From: Parvibaculum sp.
GTDB taxonomy: Bacteria; Pseudomonadota; Alphaproteobacteria; Parvibaculales; Parvibaculaceae
DNA length: 64,000 nt
Assembly: GCA_017642695.1 (NCBI GenBank)
Contig: JAEPQD010000002.1
Location: 1,063,425 to 1,127,424 of the forward strand
Direction: 5' to 3'
Positions within the stretch are counted from its first letter, which is position 1, and every line of letters starts with the position of its first letter. Positions 52,418 through 61,529 of the stretch are shown one piece after another. The notes under the pieces were generated by a model. It had not been told where the DNA came from. It did not search any database and saw nothing but the letters and a program-made list of their open reading frames with translations. The position numbers and the translations under genes are program-made.

Positions 52418-53689
52418 ATGACGCCGCTGACGCACGCATTCGACAAGCTCGATGGCATTTCTCTTCCTTTCAGTGGTGAAGAGACGAGAAAAAGCCAGGT
52501 TCCCGGCGGTTTTCAGACCAGCAGGCCGGAAATCCTGATCTCGGTCCATGATGACTTCGAACCGCTTAAGACGGTCTGGCAGGCGCTGGAGCGCAAGGGC
52601 GACGGCACGCCGTTCCAGACATATGCCTGGCTTTCGGCCTGGCAGCGCCATATCGGGACGAAGCAGGGCGTGATGCCCGCCATTGTCGTGGGATGGGACA
52701 ACCGGGGGGGCGCTCTCTTCATCTTTCCGTTCGGCGTCGAACGCGGTCTGATCTGCAACCGGCTGGTCTGGCTCGGCGGCGAGATTTCCGATTATCACGG
52801 CCCGCTCCTGGCACGGGATTTCGCCCGTCATGTAAGTCCCGTGCAGTTCGGAATGCTCTGGGACGACATTCGCGACCTCCTGCCGACGCACCACATGGTT
52901 TCGCTCGGCCGCATGCCGGAACGTGTGGGTGATCAGGCCAACCCCTTCATGGCGCTGGGCGGCATGCGCCGTCACCCGAGCTCCGCACATATGACGATGC
53001 TGAAGGAGGATTGGGCGTCCTACTACGCCGAGAAGCGCTCCTCCGGCAGCAAGAAGCGCGACAAGCAAAAGCGCCGCAAGACCGAAGAACTTGGCGCGGT
53101 TGCATTCGTTTCGCCGGACACGGCCGAGGCGAAGCTCGCGACCCTCGAGGCGCTTGTCGCCCAGAAGTCCGTTGCCTTTCAGCGCATGGGCGTCACGAAT
53201 TTCTTCGAGAAGCCGGGTTATCTCGACTTCTACCGCTCGCTTGCGACCGAGCCGGAAGCGGAAGGCCTTCTTCACCTGAGCCATCTCGACGTCGGCGGCG
53301 TCGTCACGGCGGCAAGCTGTGGCGTCAGCTTCGGTGGCCGCTATTATTATGTGCTCGCGAGCTACGACGAAAAGGCGGAAGCCGCACGCTTCGGTCCGGG
53401 TGTCATCCAGCTCATGGAGCTGATGCAGCACGCAACGGAGAACGGCCACACCGTCTTTGACTTCACCATCGGCGACGAATCCTACAAGGAGCAGTGGTGC
53501 GAGGTCGAAGTACCGCTTTTCGACTATGTCGAGCCCAACACGCTGGCGGGCTGGGCCGGTCTCGGACCCCGTGTCGCCTATCTCGAAGCTAAACGTTTCA
53601 TCAAGCAGACCCCGGTACTTTGGAACGGGTTCACCCGGTTGCGGGCCGCTTTGGGCGCCCTGTCGGCGGCATTTCCCGCCCGGGCCTGA
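52418..53689 (+). CDS. CelD/BcsL (FemAB-like) GNAT acyltransferase 1
   Basis: 423 residues of the double-GNAT CelD/BcsL family, which transfers acyl or aminoacyl groups in cell-envelope polysaccharide loci. N-terminal half: VWQALERKGDGTPFQTYAWL. Linking region: SSGSKKRDKQKRRKTEELG, typical of FemAB-like folds. C-terminal GNAT half: LSHLDVGGVVTAASCGVSFG and FTIGDESYKEQWC. GCGAGG lies before the ATG. Followed by the flippase gene after 11 bp. A second paralogue is encoded at 55094. Confidence 0.8.
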   Translation: MTPLTHAFDKLDGISLPFSGEETRKSQVPGGFQTSRPEILISVHDDFEPLKTVWQALERKGDGTPFQTYAWLSAWQRHIGTKQGVMPAIVVGWDNRGGALFIFPFGVERGLICNRLVWLGGEISDYHGPLLARDFARHVSPVQFGMLWDDIRDLLPTHHMVSLGRMPERVGDQANPFMALGGMRRHPSSAHMTMLKEDWASYYAEKRSSGSKKRDKQKRRKTEELGAVAFVSPDTAEAKLATLEALVAQKSVAFQRMGVTNFFEKPGYLDFYRSLATEPEAEGLLHLSHLDVGGVVTAASCGVSFGGRYYYVLASYDEKAEAARFGPGVIQLMELMQHATENGHTVFDFTIGDESYKEQWCEVEVPLFDYVEPNTLAGWAGLGPRVAYLEAKRFIKQTPVLWNGFTRLRAALGALSAAFPARA

Positions 53690-53700
53690 GGGTCGATTTG

Positions 53701-55080
53701 ATGATTTCCGCCGTACTCCCGCAGCCTCTGAGAAAGATGGCCGGGCCGCTTCTTGCGCGTCTCGAAGACGGACACCTTGGTGGCGTTATCCGCGGTGCGG
53801 CTTTCGTCATGGGTATCCGCGTCGTGGGCGCGGCCATAGCGCTGTTGAGCCAGGTGTTGCTGGCGCGCTGGATGGGCGCGTTCGAGTACGGCGTGTTCGC
53901 CTATGTCTGGGTCTGGGTCGTCGTGCTTGGCATTGTCGTGCCCCTGGGTTTCGGCACCTCCGTCCTCCGCTTCATTCCCGAATACCGCTCCAGGGCCCGC
54001 TGGGCCCGTCTCGCTGGCTTCTTGCGTGCCTCGCTTGGTGTCGTGCTTGCGGTCAGCGCTATCACCGCCGCGCTCGGTCTCCTGCTCCTCTGGGCATTCC
54101 GCGGCCATATCGAGAGCTATTATTTCTGGCCGCTTGTCGTCGCGCTTCTCTGCGTGCCGGGCTTTGCCGTGACGGACTGGCAGGAGGGGGCCGCGCGCGC
54201 CTTCGGCTGGGTGAACCTGGCTTATATCCCGCCTTACATCATCCGGCCGCTCGCGATTGTTGCGGCTGCGGGAACCGTTCTCTTCTTCACCGGCAGCGCC
54301 ACCGGCCTCCAGGTCACACTCGCGGCGCTCGTTGCTACCTTCGCCACCATGCTGGCGCAGCAGATTTTCTTCTCGCGCCGCGTCGGCCGCGTGGTGCCGT
54401 CCGCGAAGCCCGCCTATCACCTGAAGCATTGGGTCGCGATATCGACACCGCTCGTGCTCGTCGAGGGTCTCTATCTCCTGATGACGAACACCGACATTGT
54501 GCTGCTCGGCTATTTCGTCGATCCGGACGAGATCGGCGTCTATTTCGCCGCGACGCGTATTGCGAACCTCATGGCGTTCATCTTCTTCTCGATCAATGCG
54601 CTCGCCGTACCGAAATTCGCAGAGCTTCACGGCGCGGGCAAACGCGCCGAACTCCAGAGTTTCGTTCACGGGGTCACGCAATGGAATTTCTGGCCGACGC
54701 TTGCCGCGGGCCTCTTCCTGCTGCTCATCGGCAAGTTCGCGCTCGGCCTTTTCGGCGAGGGCTTCGATCGCGGCTATCCGCTGCTGGGTCTCCTGATGCT
54801 GGGCTTCCTTGCCCGCGCCGCAACGGGACCCACCGAATACCTTCTCAACATGACCGGCAACCAGAATGCCGTGGCGGTCGTCTATGGCGCAGCCTTTTTC
54901 GGCAATGTCGGACTCAACCTGTTGCTGATTCCGGCTTTCGGACTGATCGGTGCGGCAGTTGCGACGGCCATCTCCGTTCTGCTCTCGACGGTGTGGCTTG
55001 CCGTCATCGTCCACCGTCGTCTCGGCATCACCGCCTTTGTATTCGCACGCGGACGCGGTAACGCGCTCGCCACCGCCTGA
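53701..55080 (+). CDS. Polysaccharide flippase (Wzx-like, MATE/MVF clan)
   Basis: 459-residue membrane protein with about 12-14 helices. It starts GGVIRGAAFVMGIRVVGAAI and LLARWMGAFEYGVFAYVWVW, as in O-antigen/exopolysaccharide flippases, and has VLLGYFVDPDEIGVYFAATR in the middle. It moves lipid-linked repeat units across the inner membrane. The ATG at 53701 is chosen because the ORF upstream overlaps the acyltransferase gene. Lies between two acyltransferase genes. Confidence 0.9.
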   Translation: MISAVLPQPLRKMAGPLLARLEDGHLGGVIRGAAFVMGIRVVGAAIALLSQVLLARWMGAFEYGVFAYVWVWVVVLGIVVPLGFGTSVLRFIPEYRSRARWARLAGFLRASLGVVLAVSAITAALGLLLLWAFRGHIESYYFWPLVVALLCVPGFAVTDWQEGAARAFGWVNLAYIPPYIIRPLAIVAAAGTVLFFTGSATGLQVTLAALVATFATMLAQQIFFSRRVGRVVPSAKPAYHLKHWVAISTPLVLVEGLYLLMTNTDIVLLGYFVDPDEIGVYFAATRIANLMAFIFFSINALAVPKFAELHGAGKRAELQSFVHGVTQWNFWPTLAAGLFLLLIGKFALGLFGEGFDRGYPLLGLLMLGFLARAATGPTEYLLNMTGNQNAVAVVYGAAFFGNVGLNLLLIPAFGLIGAAVATAISVLLSTVWLAVIVHRRLGITAFVFARGRGNALATA

Positions 55081-55093
55081 GGAAGACCAACCC

Positions 55094-56383
55094 ATGACCG
55101 ACGTTCGGCAACCCTTCTTCTGGCGCAGTCCTCCGGAGGCCGGTGGAACCGGGGGCGAGCTTACGGTGGTGACGCTTGAATATGCCGCACGCTATCTGCG
55201 CGACGATCCCCCGGATGCCGATGTTGTTATCCTCGAAAGTGCGGACGCCCTCAGTCCCTATCGCGTGCAAATCGACGAGCTTGCCGCCGCTTCGGCGGAC
55301 ACCAACAGCCAGTTCGAATATGTCACGCTCAGCGCTGCGATGGAGCATCTGCGGGGCGGGGAAACCGTTCGCGTTGCGCTTTTGTGGAGCGATGCGGATG
55401 AAAACGGCAAACGCGTTCTGACGGGCCTCGTTCCCTATCGTGTCTCGTCTGGTTTCTTTGGTCTGCCGAAGCCCGTCTGGCGCGTCTGGCGGCATATTCA
55501 CAGCTACATCTCGACACCTGTTCTGCGCAGCGGTCATGAGCGGCTGGCGCTCCGCCGCTTTCTCACGCTTGCCGACATGTCCGGTGCGGCATTCGTCGAA
55601 TTTCCGATCTTTCATGCCGGCAGTGCCTTTGCCGACGCGCTGGAAGATGTCGCCGGCCGGCAGGGTCGTCATGTTGCCGAGACAAACGCTCATGAACGCG
55701 CCTTTCTCCAGTCGGATCTCTCCGGGGACGCCTATCTCTCTGCTCACATCCGCAAGAAGAAGCGCAAGGAATTCAACCGGCTCTGGAACAGGCTCGCCGA
55801 ACTCGGCGAACTCCGCTTCGAGGCGCATGACGGCGGCACGAATCCGTCGTCATGGATAAGACTTTTTCTCGATCTCGAGGCGCGGGGCTGGAAGGGCAAG
55901 CGCGGCACGGCGCTCAAGGCTGATCCCGGTCAGCGCGCTTTCTTCGAGAAGATTTGCCGCGGAGCCCACGCGCAGGGAAAGCTTCACTGCGCGGAGCTCA
56001 CGCTCGACGGCAAGCCGCTTGCCATGCTGGCGAGCTTCCGTGCGAGTGGAGGTGTTTACACCTTCAAGATCGCGTTCGATGAGGACTACTCGCGCTACTC
56101 GCCCGGTGCGCTCCTGATGCTGAAGGCCACGGGTGCGTTCCTCGGAGACGAACGCAGCATATGGGTCGATTCCTGCGCCGTGCCGAACCACCCGATGATC
56201 GACCATATCTGGGCTCAACGCCGCGCCATGCGCAGCGTCCTGGTCTCATGCGCGAGCCCGTTCGGCGTACCCTCCGTTCGTTACGCCGCAGCGGCAATGA
56301 CGTTTGCCGAAACCGTACGCACGAAGCTTCGTGCCCGCTATCACGCCTTTCGCAAGGGGACTGAACATGACGCGGCTGATTGA
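55094..56383 (+). CDS. CelD/BcsL (FemAB-like) GNAT acyltransferase 2
   Basis: 429-residue paralogue of the CelD/BcsL-type protein at 52418. Family features: the basic SAHIRKKKRKEFNRLWNRLAE segment, HCAELTLDGKPLAMLASFR and the GNAT core FKIAFDEDYSRYSPGALLML followed by WVDSCAVPNHPMIDHIW. The ATG at 55094 follows the flippase stop by 13 bp with GGAAGA before it. Its 3' end overlaps the cupin gene by 17 bp. Donor and acceptor unknown; probably decorates the polymer or its lipid-linked precursor. Confidence 0.8.
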   Translation: MTDVRQPFFWRSPPEAGGTGGELTVVTLEYAARYLRDDPPDADVVILESADALSPYRVQIDELAAASADTNSQFEYVTLSAAMEHLRGGETVRVALLWSDADENGKRVLTGLVPYRVSSGFFGLPKPVWRVWRHIHSYISTPVLRSGHERLALRRFLTLADMSGAAFVEFPIFHAGSAFADALEDVAGRQGRHVAETNAHERAFLQSDLSGDAYLSAHIRKKKRKEFNRLWNRLAELGELRFEAHDGGTNPSSWIRLFLDLEARGWKGKRGTALKADPGQRAFFEKICRGAHAQGKLHCAELTLDGKPLAMLASFRASGGVYTFKIAFDEDYSRYSPGALLMLKATGAFLGDERSIWVDSCAVPNHPMIDHIWAQRRAMRSVLVSCASPFGVPSVRYAAAAMTFAETVRTKLRARYHAFRKGTEHDAAD

Positions 56384-57278
56384 AATCGAGAAGGAAGCTG
56401 TCGGCGGCGAAATGCCGAAGAAGACATTCCGGGTTTCTCACGCGTTGAGCGATCATCCGCTCTTCGATCTCGAGAGGCTTGCTCGTCTGGCGGCGTCGCT
56501 TCCATCGGATCAGGTGGAATTCAACGGCCCGGTCGCGCCCAATCAGGACCCGAACCTCACGCCGTCGAACGGGCTCTCGCCTGAGGAAACCGTGCGCCGG
56601 ATCGAGGAGGCGAGATCCTGGATGGTCATCAAGAACGTGGAAGCCGATCCGGAATACAAGGCATTGCTCGACGCCTGTCTTGACCAGGTGGCGGAGGAGA
56701 CTGGCGGCGTCATGGGCGGCGCGCTGCAGCGGCAGGCATTCATCTTCGTCACCTCGCCCGGTAACGTCACGCCGTTCCACTCCGATCCCGAGCTCAATTT
56801 TCTCCTTCAGGTTCGCGGGTCCAAGCGCATGTCGCTGTTCGATCACCGCGATCGGGAAATTGTCAGCGCCGAAGATGCTGAACTCTTCCCCGGCAAGCAT
56901 CGCAATCTTCCCTACAGGGAAGAGGTCGAGATGCGCGCGACGCATCAACACATCGAGCCGGGCCAGGGTATCTTCGTGCCGATCTTCGATCCTCACTGGG
57001 TACAGAATGGACCGGAAGTCTCGGTCTCATTCTCGATCACCTGGCACACGGAAGAGACGCTGCGTCTCGTGAAGCTTTCCTATATCAACGCTGCGCTTCG
57101 CAAGCTGGGTATGCCGCAGTCGGACGAAGGCGCTCAACCATTATGGGATGGGATCAAGGTCGCGGCTTATGACGTGCTGCGTCCCGTCTACGACCTGGTG
57201 AAGCGTGTTGTCGGCGGGCGGCGCAAGGCGGTGGCGCTTCTATTCGGACGGAAGGAACCGGCCGTCGCGGCGGGCTAG
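56367..57278 (+). CDS. JmjC/cupin-like Fe(II)/2-oxoglutarate-type protein
   Basis: 303 residues with a JmjC/cupin fold at about residues 120-235. The iron-site pattern is HSD (GNVTPFHSDPELNFLLQVRG), with a downstream His in IFVPIFDPHWVQNG, and the VSFSITWHTEE end strand. Such proteins hydroxylate proteins or small metabolites. The last about 60 residues form a helical tail, and it overlaps the second acyltransferase gene by 17 bp, so it belongs to the polysaccharide locus. Substrate unknown; its stop shares CTAG with the Wzc-like gene. Confidence 0.78.
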   Translation: MTRLIEIEKEAVGGEMPKKTFRVSHALSDHPLFDLERLARLAASLPSDQVEFNGPVAPNQDPNLTPSNGLSPEETVRRIEEARSWMVIKNVEADPEYKALLDACLDQVAEETGGVMGGALQRQAFIFVTSPGNVTPFHSDPELNFLLQVRGSKRMSLFDHRDREIVSAEDAELFPGKHRNLPYREEVEMRATHQHIEPGQGIFVPIFDPHWVQNGPEVSVSFSITWHTEETLRLVKLSYINAALRKLGMPQSDEGAQPLWDGIKVAAYDVLRPVYDLVKRVVGGRRKAVALLFGRKEPAVAAG

Positions 57279-59500
57279 ACAGCTCTTGCGCGTCTGGACC
57301 GCAGTGCCTGGGTCTGCGCAGGATACTCCTCGATCGCATCGCTGCCGTAGCGGCGATAACGCTTGAGGTTGACCTGGGTCAGCAGGATACCGACGCGCCG
57401 GCTCGATGCGGCCGAGAGCATCTTCAAGGCCCGGAGCACGGTCTTGCGGTCCGTCTCCGACCATTTCACAGCAAGGACGGTTACATCGGCGAGCTTGGCA
57501 AGCACCTGCGCGTCGGCGGTCGCCAGCGCCGCGGGTGAATCGATGATGATGTAGTCATAGGTCTGCTGTAGCGCCGTCAGCACCCACTGCATCTGCGACG
57601 AGGCGAGTGCCGCGGTTGTGTTGGAAATCGGTGTGCCTGCCTGAATGACATGGGCATGGCTGGCAGTGTCCCGGCGGATCACGTGCTGGAAGGCGGCGCG
57701 GCCCACAAGCAGATCTGCGAGTCCCGGCAAGCGGCGTATGCCGAGGGCCTCGTGTACCGTCGGGTTGTGCATGTCGGCGTCGACGATCACGGTGCGGTAA
57801 CCGCCCATCGCGAAGACGCGGGCGAGGCTGGCGGCCGTCGCCGTCTTGCCTTCGCCGGGTTGGGAAGACGTAACAAGCACCACGCGCGCGCGGCGTTGGC
57901 CCACGCGGGCGAGAAGCACGTGCCCCTGCAGCGAGCGGATCGCTTCGGCATAGAGACCGGACGGATCGCGCATCACCTCGTCGGCGGGATTCGGGTTGCG
58001 ATTTTTCGGGTCGAGTTCGGGCACCAATCCGAGGAACGGCATGCCGGTACCGCGCTCTATCTGATCGCCCGTGCGGAAGCCGCGTGCGAAGACTTCGATC
58101 AGGAAGGCGACGCAGAAGGCGAATACGACACCAGCAAGTGTGGCGAAGGTGATGGCGGAGCCCATGCGCGGGAATGTCGGATCGGCTGGTTGCTGCGCGC
58201 GCGAGACGATGCGTGCGTTCGCGGCCTGAGCATCGGCTTCGGCTCGCGCATTCGCCTGCTGGTAGCGCAGCAGGAAGGATTCGAGGAGCGCGCGGTTCGT
58301 GTCCGCGTCGCGCTGGAGTGCGCGCAGTTTCACCTCGTCCTGGTTGAGCTGGCCCATGCGGCGCTGCAACCGGTTGAGGCTCGCGCGCAGCGAGTTCACC
58401 CGAGCCGTCGCGACCCGCGCCTCGTTTTCCAGTGCCTCGATAACCTTGTGAACTTCCTTCTCGATCTGCATCTGGAGATCGGCGAGATTTGCTTCCGCTT
58501 CCTGTACGCGGGGATGGCTCGGCAACAGCGTTTCCGACATCTGCGCGATCTGCGCGCGCAGGGCGACCTCCTGCTGGCGAAGGTTCTGGATCAGCGGCGA
58601 TTGCAGAACTTCGGCGGCCGAGTTGACGGCATTGCCGGAAGCAAGCAGGTTGCGCGCGTTGCCGAGTTTCGCCTGGGAGGCGGCACGGTCGGCTTCGGCG
58701 GCCGAGAGCTGGCTGTTCAGTTCGGTCAATTGCTGCTGGGGCAACGTCGATCCGTTGGTGAGGAAGAGGCCGGACTTCGTGCGGAAGGCTTCCACGGCTG
58801 CTTCCGATTTCTGTACCTTGACGCGCAGTTCAGCGATCTGTTCGCCGAGCCATTTCGTGGCTTCGTTATTGACGCCCGAGCGTTGTTCGATCTGCTGCGC
58901 GATATAAAGCTCGGCAAGGCGGTTCGGTACAATCGCAGCCATGCGTGGATCGACGGAGGTGAAGACGATTGCGATCACGCGAGAGCCCGACTTCTGGTAG
59001 ACCTCGAGCCGTGACAGCACCACGTCGGTGATTTCCTCGATATCCGTTTGTGGGTTGCGCTCGCGCATACCGAACGCGGCAGCGATGCGTCCGAGGAAAC
59101 CTGGTGAACGGAGCGCCGGATTGAATTCAGGATTGGCGGCAAGGCCGAGATCTGCAATGAGGCGCGCGACCAGAGGGCGCGATGTCAGTACCTGGATTTC
59201 GCTCTGCAGCGTTTCGCTGTCGGGCAGGGAAGGGCCGCTTTCGGCGTCGAATGTCGATATCTCGCCCGCGCGCGGCGATAGCATCACCCGCGCTTCGACC
59301 GTATAGGTTGGCGTCACCGTCGCGAGCCAGAATACCGCGATCGCCATGAAGCCGGCGAAGGCGCAGAGGATGATTTCCTTGCGGGCCCAGATGCCGCGCA
59401 GGATTTCCCACGGCGAAAGGTCGCCGATGGCGTTTTCGTCGGGTGTCGTCCGGCGGCGGTCGCCGAAGGAAACGATGGGGTTGGTCTGGGTCTCGCTCAT
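57275..59500 (-). CDS. Wzz/Wzc-type polysaccharide co-polymerase with BY-kinase domain
   Basis: 741-residue inner-membrane protein. N-terminal Wzz domain with first membrane segment IILCAFAGFMAIAVFWLATV, a long periplasmic coiled-coil region (about residues 190-425), a second membrane segment (FATLAGVVFAFCVAFLIEVF) and a cytosolic kinase. Kinase motifs are Walker A VTSSQPGEGKTATAASLA, Walker A' VIVDADMHNP and Walker B YDYIIIDSPAAL. The C-terminus has only three Tyr (RYRRYG, EEYP) instead of the usual dense cluster. Controls chain length and export with the Wza-like protein encoded divergently. Confidence 0.9.
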   Translation of the reverse strand: MSETQTNPIVSFGDRRRTTPDENAIGDLSPWEILRGIWARKEIILCAFAGFMAIAVFWLATVTPTYTVEARVMLSPRAGEISTFDAESGPSLPDSETLQSEIQVLTSRPLVARLIADLGLAANPEFNPALRSPGFLGRIAAAFGMRERNPQTDIEEITDVVLSRLEVYQKSGSRVIAIVFTSVDPRMAAIVPNRLAELYIAQQIEQRSGVNNEATKWLGEQIAELRVKVQKSEAAVEAFRTKSGLFLTNGSTLPQQQLTELNSQLSAAEADRAASQAKLGNARNLLASGNAVNSAAEVLQSPLIQNLRQQEVALRAQIAQMSETLLPSHPRVQEAEANLADLQMQIEKEVHKVIEALENEARVATARVNSLRASLNRLQRRMGQLNQDEVKLRALQRDADTNRALLESFLLRYQQANARAEADAQAANARIVSRAQQPADPTFPRMGSAITFATLAGVVFAFCVAFLIEVFARGFRTGDQIERGTGMPFLGLVPELDPKNRNPNPADEVMRDPSGLYAEAIRSLQGHVLLARVGQRRARVVLVTSSQPGEGKTATAASLARVFAMGGYRTVIVDADMHNPTVHEALGIRRLPGLADLLVGRAAFQHVIRRDTASHAHVIQAGTPISNTTAALASSQMQWVLTALQQTYDYIIIDSPAALATADAQVLAKLADVTVLAVKWSETDRKTVLRALKMLSAASSRRVGILLTQVNLKRYRRYGSDAIEEYPAQTQALRSRRARAV

Positions 59501-59710
59501 GCCTTCCGCCCGCAGATGCCGAAGAGGTCCGGCGTGCAAGTGCACCGGGGTCATCGGACATCACGCCAAAATCCAGTCCGCAGTAGACGGTCTTTAGGTA
59601 ACGGAAGACTTAACGGGAAGCCTTGAAGATGCTGTTTCCGCCCGGATTCCCGTGAATTTCCGTCAGCGAGAGCCGGCTTCAGGACATCGGGTTGCCGAAA
59701 AATTAACCCT

Positions 59711-59748
59711 TCCGGACGTACCGTTTGGATACGAATTCCCCGTCCGGA
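59711..59748 (+). promoter_or_regulatory. Inverted repeat that can sequester the wza ribosome-binding site
   Basis: TCCGGACG (59711-59718) and CGTCCGGA (59741-59748) form a perfect 8-bp stem with a 22-nt loop. The right arm overlaps the GGAGAG (59745-59750) that serves the ATG at 59760, so the stem would mask it. It could also be a DNA dyad for a regulator. Confidence 0.55.
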
Positions 59749-59759
59749 GAGTAGCGAGA

Positions 59760-60320
59760 ATGAAGCTCCGCATTGCCCTCATCCTTCTGGCCGTGAGTGC
59801 GCTTGCCTCGTCCTGCGCGTCGAGGGGCGTGATCGCGGAACGGCCGGTTCCAATCGAAAACGAGGTCTATCATCTCGATACCGGTGACCAGTTGCGCGTT
59901 ACCGTCTTCGGCCAGGCCGATCTCAGTGGCGACTTCTCGGTCGACGGCACCGGCACTATCTCCATGCCGCTGCTTCCGCCCATCGTTGCGCGCGGACTCA
60001 CGACCGATGATCTGGAAGATGTGGTCGAGGCGGAGCTTGGCGAGCGCCTGCTTCGCAATCCGAATGTCAGCATCCAGGTGATGCAGTTCCGGCCCTTCTT
60101 CATTCTCGGCGAAGTCCAGAAAGCGGGGCAGTATCCCTATGTCAGCGGCATGACGGTGCAGAGCGCTGCCGCGATTGCAGGCGGCTTCACCTATCGCGCC
60201 GATGCCAATCGTGTGACGATCACGCGTAATCGTGGCGATCGTGTCGTCGAGATCGGAGTCGACAGCACGGCCGCGGTGATGCCGGGTGACACGATCCTTG
60301 TCAGGGAACGCTATTTCTGA
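59760..60320 (+). CDS. Wza-like polysaccharide export lipoprotein
   Basis: 186 residues: signal peptide with lipobox-like ALASSCAS (lipidated Cys about residue 20), then the polysaccharide export domain (YHLDTGDQLRVTVFGQADLS, SVDGTGTISMPLLPPI) and an SLBB domain (FFILGEVQKAGQYPYVSGMT). This is the outer-membrane exit channel working with the Wzc-like kinase encoded divergently. It is about half the size of E. coli Wza, the short single-SLBB form common in alphaproteobacteria. The stop overlaps the next start by one base. Confidence 0.92.
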   Translation: MKLRIALILLAVSALASSCASRGVIAERPVPIENEVYHLDTGDQLRVTVFGQADLSGDFSVDGTGTISMPLLPPIVARGLTTDDLEDVVEAELGERLLRNPNVSIQVMQFRPFFILGEVQKAGQYPYVSGMTVQSAAAIAGGFTYRADANRVTITRNRGDRVVEIGVDSTAAVMPGDTILVRERYF

Positions 60321-61528
60321 TGGCCCCCGCCGCGCATAGCGGAGGGGACGTACGGCGGGTTCTGCATGTCATGCGCCTGCCGATGGGTGGTCTTTTCCGT
60401 CATGTCCAGGATCTGGTTCTGGGCCAGCAGGAAAACGGCATTGCAGTCGGGGTGGTCTGTGCCGAGCCCGCGCCTGGCGACACGGTATCCGCCAAGCGGC
60501 TTGCGGCGCTCGAACCGCATTGCGGTCTCGGTCTCCATCTTCTTCCGATGTCGCGTCTGCCGGGGATCGGAGATCTCGTCAACATTCGCGAAGTTGGCGT
60601 ACTCACCCGCTGGTTGAAGCCGGACGTTGTTCACGGTCACGGTGCAAAGGGTGGCCTTCTCGCCCGTCTTGCGCCGGCGCCGGGCGCGACGGTCCGCGTC
60701 TACACGCCCCATGGCGGCTCCCTTCACTACGATGCCACCAGCCCGCAGGGCTTCGCCTATCTCGCGGCGGAACGGCTGATGCGCGCACGTACAGGCGGTA
60801 TCATCTTCGAATCCGAATTCAGCCGCGCCGCCTATTTTCACAAAATCGGCCGGCCGGGTGGGTTGGCCACCGTGATCCACAACGGCGTTTCGGAAACCGA
60901 GTTCGAACCCGTGGCGCCGGCCGAATCCCTCGCCGACTTTCTCTTCATCGGCGAATTGCGGATGCTGAAGGGCATTTCGACGCTGATCGAGGCGGCATCG
61001 CTGATGAACCGTCCCGTCCATCTCCGGATCGTGGGCGCGGGGCCTGATCGCGCGCGTTTCGAGGAAATGGCAAAACGGGTGGGCGCTCATGTCCACATGG
61101 AGTTCATGGGCCCGATGCCCGCGCGCGACGCCTTCCGCCTCGCCAAGGCAGTCGTTCTGCCTTCCTGGAAGGAATCGCTTCCCTATGTCGTGCTCGAGGC
61201 CGCAGCCGCGGGCCTGCCGCTGATTGCAACGCGAGTTGGCGGCATCCCGGAAATTTTCGGTCCTGATGCGGAGCGGCTGGTGCCGCCGACGGACGCCGCC
61301 GCGCTTTCGGCGGCGATGGAGCTCGTGCTTGCCGATCCGGCTGACGCGATTGCCGCCGCCGCGGGCCTCCGCGCGCGCGTGATGGCGCATTTCTCCGCTG
61401 CCCGCATGGTCGAGAGCGTCGGTCATTTCTATGCGCGGCTTTCGGAGGCGCGCCGGGCGCAGCTCAGGGCAGGGCGAGGAAGTGCCGCCGACGGGGTGAA
61501 GCCCGGTTTCACCGGTGCGGGGCGCTAG
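60320..61528 (+). CDS. Family 4 glycosyltransferase
   Basis: 402-residue GT-B glycosyltransferase. N-terminal GGDVRRVLHVMRLPMGGLFR binds the acceptor side. The C-terminal GT4 domain has FLFIGELRMLKGISTLIEAA and the EX7E-like motif region SWKESLPYVVLEAAAAGLPL. It probably adds a sugar to the lipid-linked repeat unit. The start overlaps the wza-like stop (TGATG), so it is translationally coupled. Donor sugar unknown. Confidence 0.9.
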   Translation: MAPAAHSGGDVRRVLHVMRLPMGGLFRHVQDLVLGQQENGIAVGVVCAEPAPGDTVSAKRLAALEPHCGLGLHLLPMSRLPGIGDLVNIREVGVLTRWLKPDVVHGHGAKGGLLARLAPAPGATVRVYTPHGGSLHYDATSPQGFAYLAAERLMRARTGGIIFESEFSRAAYFHKIGRPGGLATVIHNGVSETEFEPVAPAESLADFLFIGELRMLKGISTLIEAASLMNRPVHLRIVGAGPDRARFEEMAKRVGAHVHMEFMGPMPARDAFRLAKAVVLPSWKESLPYVVLEAAAAGLPLIATRVGGIPEIFGPDAERLVPPTDAAALSAAMELVLADPADAIAAAAGLRARVMAHFSAARMVESVGHFYARLSEARRAQLRAGRGSAADGVKPGFTGAGR

Positions 61529-61529
61529 C

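Noticed and set aside
53457-55061. Open frame of 534 codons on the plus strand overlapping the flippase in another frame
   Set aside because: Arg-rich shadow with no domain; the flippase frame has clear helices and family motifs.
53578-55095. Open frame of 505 codons opposite the flippase
   Set aside because: Strongly charged, low-complexity translation typical of antisense to a membrane-protein gene.
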